This document shows positions 59,795 to 64,000 of a DNA stretch of 64,000 nt, piece after piece. Every line of letters begins with the position of its first letter. The first letter of the stretch is position 1. The notes beneath the pieces are model-generated. The model was not told the origin of the DNA. It made no database searches and worked only from the letters and a program-made list of their open reading frames with translations. Source of the DNA: Fibrobacteria bacterium. Its GTDB lineage: Bacteria > Fibrobacterota > Fibrobacteria > UBA5070. The translations under genes and the position numbers were made by a program. The stretch spans positions 124,001 to 188,000 of the forward strand of contig JACKCV010000004.1 of NCBI GenBank assembly GCA_020633825.1, given 5' to 3'.

Positions 59795-62638
59795 TTAGAA
59801 CCACATCTTCATCTCGGCGGAGCCTTCCCAGGCGCGGTAGTCGTTACGACCCGCGGCGGTTGGCAAATCCACCGAGATTCCGGCGTCTTCATGGGTGAAG
59901 TATTGTCCACGAACGTGGAAGCTGACTCGTGGGGCGATGTCCCAGTCGAAGCCCAGCCCATAAATCCAGTCCGTGTAATCGATAGGAGCGCGGCGGAGGT
60001 TGCTCCGGCCAGCGTCCGTGGACATGAACCAATCCCCGTCATCGCCTGGAGCCAGGCCGGTGGCGGAATCGATGGCGGCCACGCCGTAATCGGACTGCCA
60101 AGTTTCCTGGGAGGCCAAGGCGATGACGTAGAACTTCGGGGTCACCTGGAAAACAGGCTCGAAGCGGAGATTCCGGCCGACCAGGAGTACATCCTTGCCG
60201 GGTCCGAAGGCCGGGATTCCCATCCCGGGTCCGTTGGTCACGGAGTTGAACGCCGCGTAGCCGGAGATGAAGACCGACCGCTTGCCGTTCCACTGCCTGG
60301 AGATCTCGTAGGAAGCATCCACGCTCAGATTCTGGGTGGCTTTCTTGTGCTGCATCCGGAAATAGCTGGAGTCCTGGTTGGCGATGATCGCGTTGTACAC
60401 GTCTCCGTTTTCAGCCATCCAGCTGGTGGAGTCGGCGATGTACCCGGAAACTCGACTGGTCGAATCCTGGACCCATGCGGCCAGGGAATCAGCCCGAGTC
60501 GGCTTGGAGGACAAGGCGGAAATGACCCCGCGTCGGCTGCTGCTCATGTTCCACGAACGGGTGAGCTGGTAGGCGGCGAAGTTTTCGTAGATGGCCATGT
60601 AGTCGGCGCGCATGCCACCGGCGAATCCCGTGATGGGAGCGTAGGGGTTGCGCACGGAACTGCGGAAGAACGACTCGTCACCCAAGCGGCGGATCATCCG
60701 CTTGTCGGCAGGAGTGGTGGCGGCTCCCGCGGTCGAGCGCCAGTAGTCGTCGAGGAGACCGACGCCGTAGCGTGTGAAGTCGGAATGAAGGGCGGCTTGG
60801 AAAGCGGCACCATTCTGGCGCCAGGGGAGATAGACCAGATCGTCGCCTTCCTCCAGCTGCTGATGGAACCCGAGCGAAACTCGAGCATGCCCACGGGGCA
60901 CGGGGAGCTTCACGATCAGGTTCGTGCCGGCGAGATTGGAGGCATACGCGGTCCCGTTGTCGACCCCGGCGAACTTGCCAGGCCCGGTCATGTTCGCTTC
61001 GTAGGGGAAGATTCCGTTGATGGGACCGACCGTGGAAGCACCCGAGTGGAATTCCTTGTCGGCATAGATGGAGCGCAGCTCCACGTCGATGTCGCCGATC
61101 GGGGTCTGGAAAGGATAGGAGACGGAGGCGAACAACGCGGGCTTCCACCCGGTGGTGGTCCGGCCGATCTCCTCGTAGGGGTTCGCGGTGAGCACTCCAT
61201 CGCGGAAGCGAGGATCGTACTTCTCGAATTCGTTCAGGATCGTGACAGAGTCGACATGCGACGCCTTGGCCAGCTCCTCGGAGGTGAAGTGCTTGGAAGC
61301 GGTTCTGGAAACCTTGAACCAAACCGTGTCGGCGCTGGACGCGCCCACGTCGACATGGAAATTCAAGGCTCCCGGGATGACTCTCTTGAAGTCGAAGGAG
61401 GCCACCTTGGGTTCGATGTAGAAGTTGTTGAAGAAGCGCCCGGTGTTCTTCGTCAGGGCGGAATCCCAAACGATCTTGAGGTGGGCGGAGTCCACCCAAC
61501 CACCCGACCATGGCCTCATGGCTCGGATCGGGGCTCCGTCGTTCTTTTCGAGCGTGTACCCGTTCAGAGCGGACCACTGTTCGGACCACTGTTTGGGGTA
61601 GTCCTTGTCGACGAGGTACTGGAACCAGTTGAGACCAGCGGTGATGGCGAAGGGAAGTTCCGCCTTCGCTCCACGCAAGAGCCAGATCGCCCGATAGTTG
61701 TCGCCGATGCCGATGCCCTTGCTGGCCGCGGTGCGTTTGGGAATGGGGTTTCCGCCGACGGTCTCACCCGTGTACTGCAACTCGTTGGTCTTGTCGTTGG
61801 GGACCAGCCACGGAGAGTTCTTGTTGTAGCCTTCGTAGAACCCGTAGACGGTGTTCAAGTAGAAGTTGTAGGGCAACTCGATCGACTCGAGCTGCAATCC
61901 CTGGAACGGTTTCTTGTTCCAGGCGGCGCGCCCTTCCTTGAACCCCTTGACCGTGGCGTAGTCGTAGAACATCGCCGTCGGCTGCTCGAGCTCGAACGGC
62001 AGGTAGTCCCAGCCGAACATGCGCGGCTGGGTCTTCCAGACCGTGAGCGGAGACATTTCGTTCCACAGGACTCCGCCAGCCTTGAAGTTGAAACTTGCGG
62101 GCCCCGCACTCAGGATGGCACCGACGGCCATGTCCTCGTAGAGAACCGCGGGGCGCTTGTCGTTGGCATCGCCGGAGCTCGCCGCCACGGTCCAGGCCGC
62201 GTCGCCGGGAGCCATGGTGGAGTCCATGGTGGGGTCGACGGCCAATCGCTTGGGATACCCCAGCAACGCGTTGTTGAACGCGATCTTGGACCAGAGCGTG
62301 AGGTTGCGGTGCGGCTTGGCGACCATGGCCAATCGGATGGTCACCTGCGAATTCTTGAATTCCGTCTTGTCGGCGAGCATCCACTGGGGAGCGACGTAGA
62401 AAGAGGAGGCGACAAGTTTCGCGTCGGCCTCGCCGGCGAAGCTCACGGGCTTCGAGCCGCCGTTGAGGAGTGAGCGACGAACCAGACCATCGAGCTTGTC
62501 GCTGTACTGGTCGATGCTGTCGATTTTTTCGGAGATTGCTGTCTCTCCGATGGCGGCTGGGACACTGGCGCCGGCCTGGAAGGTGGCACCGAGGGCCAGA
62601 GCCGGAAGGAGCAGTCTAGCCGTTCGATTATGGATCAC
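59795..62638 (-). CDS. Very large outer-membrane beta-barrel protein
   Basis: A 947-residue protein starting at GTG 62638 with GGAG at 7-base spacing. After the signal (ARLLLPALALGATFQAGA) it is almost wholly amphipathic strands with many aromatic residues at the strand ends and ends in EMKMWF. There is no carboxypeptidase-like or plug domain as in SusC/TonB receptors, and no TonB box, so it is not a SusC homologue. It is the first gene of the operon, with a 264-bp spacer (62639-62902) upstream in which no clear promoter motif was identified. Confidence 0.75.
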   Translation of the reverse strand: MIHNRTARLLLPALALGATFQAGASVPAAIGETAISEKIDSIDQYSDKLDGLVRRSLLNGGSKPVSFAGEADAKLVASSFYVAPQWMLADKTEFKNSQVTIRLAMVAKPHRNLTLWSKIAFNNALLGYPKRLAVDPTMDSTMAPGDAAWTVAASSGDANDKRPAVLYEDMAVGAILSAGPASFNFKAGGVLWNEMSPLTVWKTQPRMFGWDYLPFELEQPTAMFYDYATVKGFKEGRAAWNKKPFQGLQLESIELPYNFYLNTVYGFYEGYNKNSPWLVPNDKTNELQYTGETVGGNPIPKRTAASKGIGIGDNYRAIWLLRGAKAELPFAITAGLNWFQYLVDKDYPKQWSEQWSALNGYTLEKNDGAPIRAMRPWSGGWVDSAHLKIVWDSALTKNTGRFFNNFYIEPKVASFDFKRVIPGALNFHVDVGASSADTVWFKVSRTASKHFTSEELAKASHVDSVTILNEFEKYDPRFRDGVLTANPYEEIGRTTTGWKPALFASVSYPFQTPIGDIDVELRSIYADKEFHSGASTVGPINGIFPYEANMTGPGKFAGVDNGTAYASNLAGTNLIVKLPVPRGHARVSLGFHQQLEEGDDLVYLPWRQNGAAFQAALHSDFTRYGVGLLDDYWRSTAGAATTPADKRMIRRLGDESFFRSSVRNPYAPITGFAGGMRADYMAIYENFAAYQLTRSWNMSSSRRGVISALSSKPTRADSLAAWVQDSTSRVSGYIADSTSWMAENGDVYNAIIANQDSSYFRMQHKKATQNLSVDASYEISRQWNGKRSVFISGYAAFNSVTNGPGMGIPAFGPGKDVLLVGRNLRFEPVFQVTPKFYVIALASQETWQSDYGVAAIDSATGLAPGDDGDWFMSTDAGRSNLRRAPIDYTDWIYGLGFDWDIAPRVSFHVRGQYFTHEDAGISVDLPTAAGRNDYRAWEGSAEMKMWF

Positions 62639-62902
62639 GTCGAGGCTCCGGTGGTTCTTGGGTGGCGGATCGTTGGTCGTTTGATCGGCGGTCGAGGTTC
62701 ACTCTCGTGCCGTAAACCGCAAATTCAGTCGAGAATTGTCGCGGTCGAATCTGATTGGCTTGGCTGTCGTATCTCCAGAAAGCGACAGGACTTGAAGCCT
62801 AGGCAACATAAGTCAGAAGTTGCGGACTGGCATGTCGATTTCTCCAAGCCCCCCTCCATCCGGAGGTTTCCCGCAGAATCGATCCACATTCCGATCAGGG
62901 GT

Positions 62903-64000
62903 TCATGGGCTTCCCCGCAGTGCACGAAGCCGCTGCAGGCGCTCGGCGTACTGGGGCCGGCTGGTCAGTTGCACCTCGATCAATTCCCGCGCCTGGGCGG
63001 CCGCCTCCACCAATTCCTGGCGGACGGCCGCCTCGGAAACGGGGGCGTCGCTTTGCGCGACGAGATCGAAGATGCTGCTGAGTCTGCTGTTGAGGATCGT
63101 GGTCTCGAGCGCCCCCCAGTAGGGCACGGCCGGGTAGGGCTTCCCTGCCGCGACCAGTTCCCGGAACAAGGAACGATTCGGATCCTGCGAGAAGTAGGGG
63201 TCGTCGTAGGCGGAATGCAGCGCCGGAGCCATCCCCGAAGCTTGGCAGAATTCCCGGACCGCCTGGGCGTCCGTGGTCATGAAGGCCAGCAGTTTCCTGG
63301 CTTCCTCCTTGTGCGCGGAGGAATTGAAGATGGCGAGATTGGATCCTCCGATGAACAGCTTCCGACCGGCAGGCCCCGCGGGGGGAAGGGCCGTCACGAA
63401 ATTCTTGGCGGCGGTCGAGTTGCTCACCCCCCCGAGCTCCACGGGACGCTCGAGGTAGATCAGCTTCGAGGTCGTTTCCTGCCAGCTGGCGATGCGCCCC
63501 TGGTCGAATTCCGCCGAAACCTGGGCGGTATTCTTTTCCAGATAGGCTTTGGGGGCCAGGCCCTGCTGGATCAGCCCCAGCAACCGCAGGACGCCTTGGA
63601 TGGACTTCTCGCTGTCCAGAAGCACGGAGTCTCCCAGGTCGTTGACGATGTCCCCGCCGTTCCCGACGATCCAGGGGTACACGTTGTGGACCACGTTCCA
63701 GTCGTTGCGCGCGGGCAGACCGAGTGGCTCCACCTTGCTGTCATCGATCGTGAGCCGGGCATCGCGGATGCGAGCCAGACCGGCGGTGTAGGAGTCCCAA
63801 CTCTTGGACATGCTGGCCACGGAAATGTGGAGGCTGTCGAGGACGTCCTTGCGGAGATAGAGCGGACGGACATCGATGAACCACGGCAGGGATGTCACGT
63901 TGTCCGCGTAGATGGGCTGCATGTAGGGGCGGACGGGAGACACGAAGACGGTATCTCCGCCGACCTTGGCCACCACGTCGTTGAGCGGGAGCAAGGCTCC
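62903..64000 (-). CDS. Extracellular sugar-binding (ABC solute-binding) protein, N-terminus outside window
   Basis: About 365 residues are visible and the frame runs off the right edge, so the signal peptide and first part are missing. It shows the bacterial solute-binding family 1 pattern: LPWFIDVRPLYLRKDVLDSL, WDSYTAGLARIRD, VYPWIVGNGGDIVND, GRKLFIGGSNLAIFNSSAHKEEARKLLAFMTTD and GMAPALHSAYDDPYF. Such proteins deliver sugars or oligosaccharides to an ABC importer. Permease and ATPase genes are not in view and may lie to the right. Confidence 0.85.
   Translation of the reverse strand, partial: GALLPLNDVVAKVGGDTVFVSPVRPYMQPIYADNVTSLPWFIDVRPLYLRKDVLDSLHISVASMSKSWDSYTAGLARIRDARLTIDDSKVEPLGLPARNDWNVVHNVYPWIVGNGGDIVNDLGDSVLLDSEKSIQGVLRLLGLIQQGLAPKAYLEKNTAQVSAEFDQGRIASWQETTSKLIYLERPVELGGVSNSTAAKNFVTALPPAGPAGRKLFIGGSNLAIFNSSAHKEEARKLLAFMTTDAQAVREFCQASGMAPALHSAYDDPYFSQDPNRSLFRELVAAGKPYPAVPYWGALETTILNSRLSSIFDLVAQSDAPVSEAAVRQELVEAAAQARELIEVQLTSRPQYAERLQRLRALRGSP

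Noticed and set aside
54371..62473. Long plus-strand frames (1088, 702 and 927 codons) opposite the glycosidase and both barrel genes.
   Set aside because: All are shadows of genes with clear signal peptides, motifs and ribosome-binding sites on the minus strand.
1..64000. CRISPR arrays, rRNA, tRNA and riboswitches.
   Set aside because: No regularly spaced repeats and no recognisable RNA gene elements were seen on reading both strands; a covariance-model search would be decisive.

Overview
The window reads as a chromosomal segment of a G+C-rich, Gram-negative bacterium, most probably a member of Fibrobacterota. The taxonomic hints are a TIGR02147-type regulator (a paralogous family first defined in Fibrobacter succinogenes), many outer-membrane beta-barrels and lipoproteins of uncharacterised families, lamin-tail proteins, and carbohydrate-active genes. 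This is inferred from protein content; no rRNA is present to settle it.

Layout. 1-3648: end of an Omp85/D15-type barrel gene, overlapped by a PTS EIIA gene, then a CE12-like SGNH esterase lipoprotein, a small barrel and a convergent acyltransferase. 3751-8557: a lower-G+C island with a small secreted protein, a 924-residue BNR/Asp-box protein and a complete IS3-family element with a -1 frameshift site. 8638-27237: an envelope or capsular polysaccharide locus on mixed strands. It holds a polyprenyl-phosphate sugar transferase, a WecG/TagA transferase, nine further glycosyltransferases (six GT4, three GT2), a Wzx-like flippase, a Wzy/ligase-like protein, a Wzz-like protein, a Wzi-like outer-membrane protein and one unknown protein. 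Most are translationally coupled. 27409-29114: DnaA boxes, dnaA and a 31-codon AURKAIP1/COX24-type ribosomal mini-protein. 29394-36364: HerA-like ATPase, pyrC, a degenerate M6-like secreted protein, adenylate kinase.

36403-41296 (minus strand) is a probable operon of a TrpD-like protein, Bcp peroxiredoxin, TIGR02147 regulator, a LamG lipoprotein and a DNRLRE-like lipoprotein, opposite a tandem SagB-type nitroreductase (41381-42859). 42875-51551 is a block of surface proteins: a CsgG/PEGA lipoprotein-like protein, several beta-barrels, a PorV/FadL-like barrel and two lamin-tail-like proteins. 51675-64000 is a carbohydrate region: glgP, then an operon of two large outer-membrane proteins and a multi-CBM GH51-like lipoprotein, preceded by a truncated sugar-binding protein.

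The most interesting candidates are the SusCD-free barrel-barrel-glycosidase operon (54386-62638), the M6-like pseudoprotease in which HExxH has become NQxxR (32138-35632), the TIGR02147/LamG operon, and the lamin-tail/barrel surface block. No CRISPR array, tRNA or rRNA was found. Functions are assigned from visible motifs only; no database search was run.
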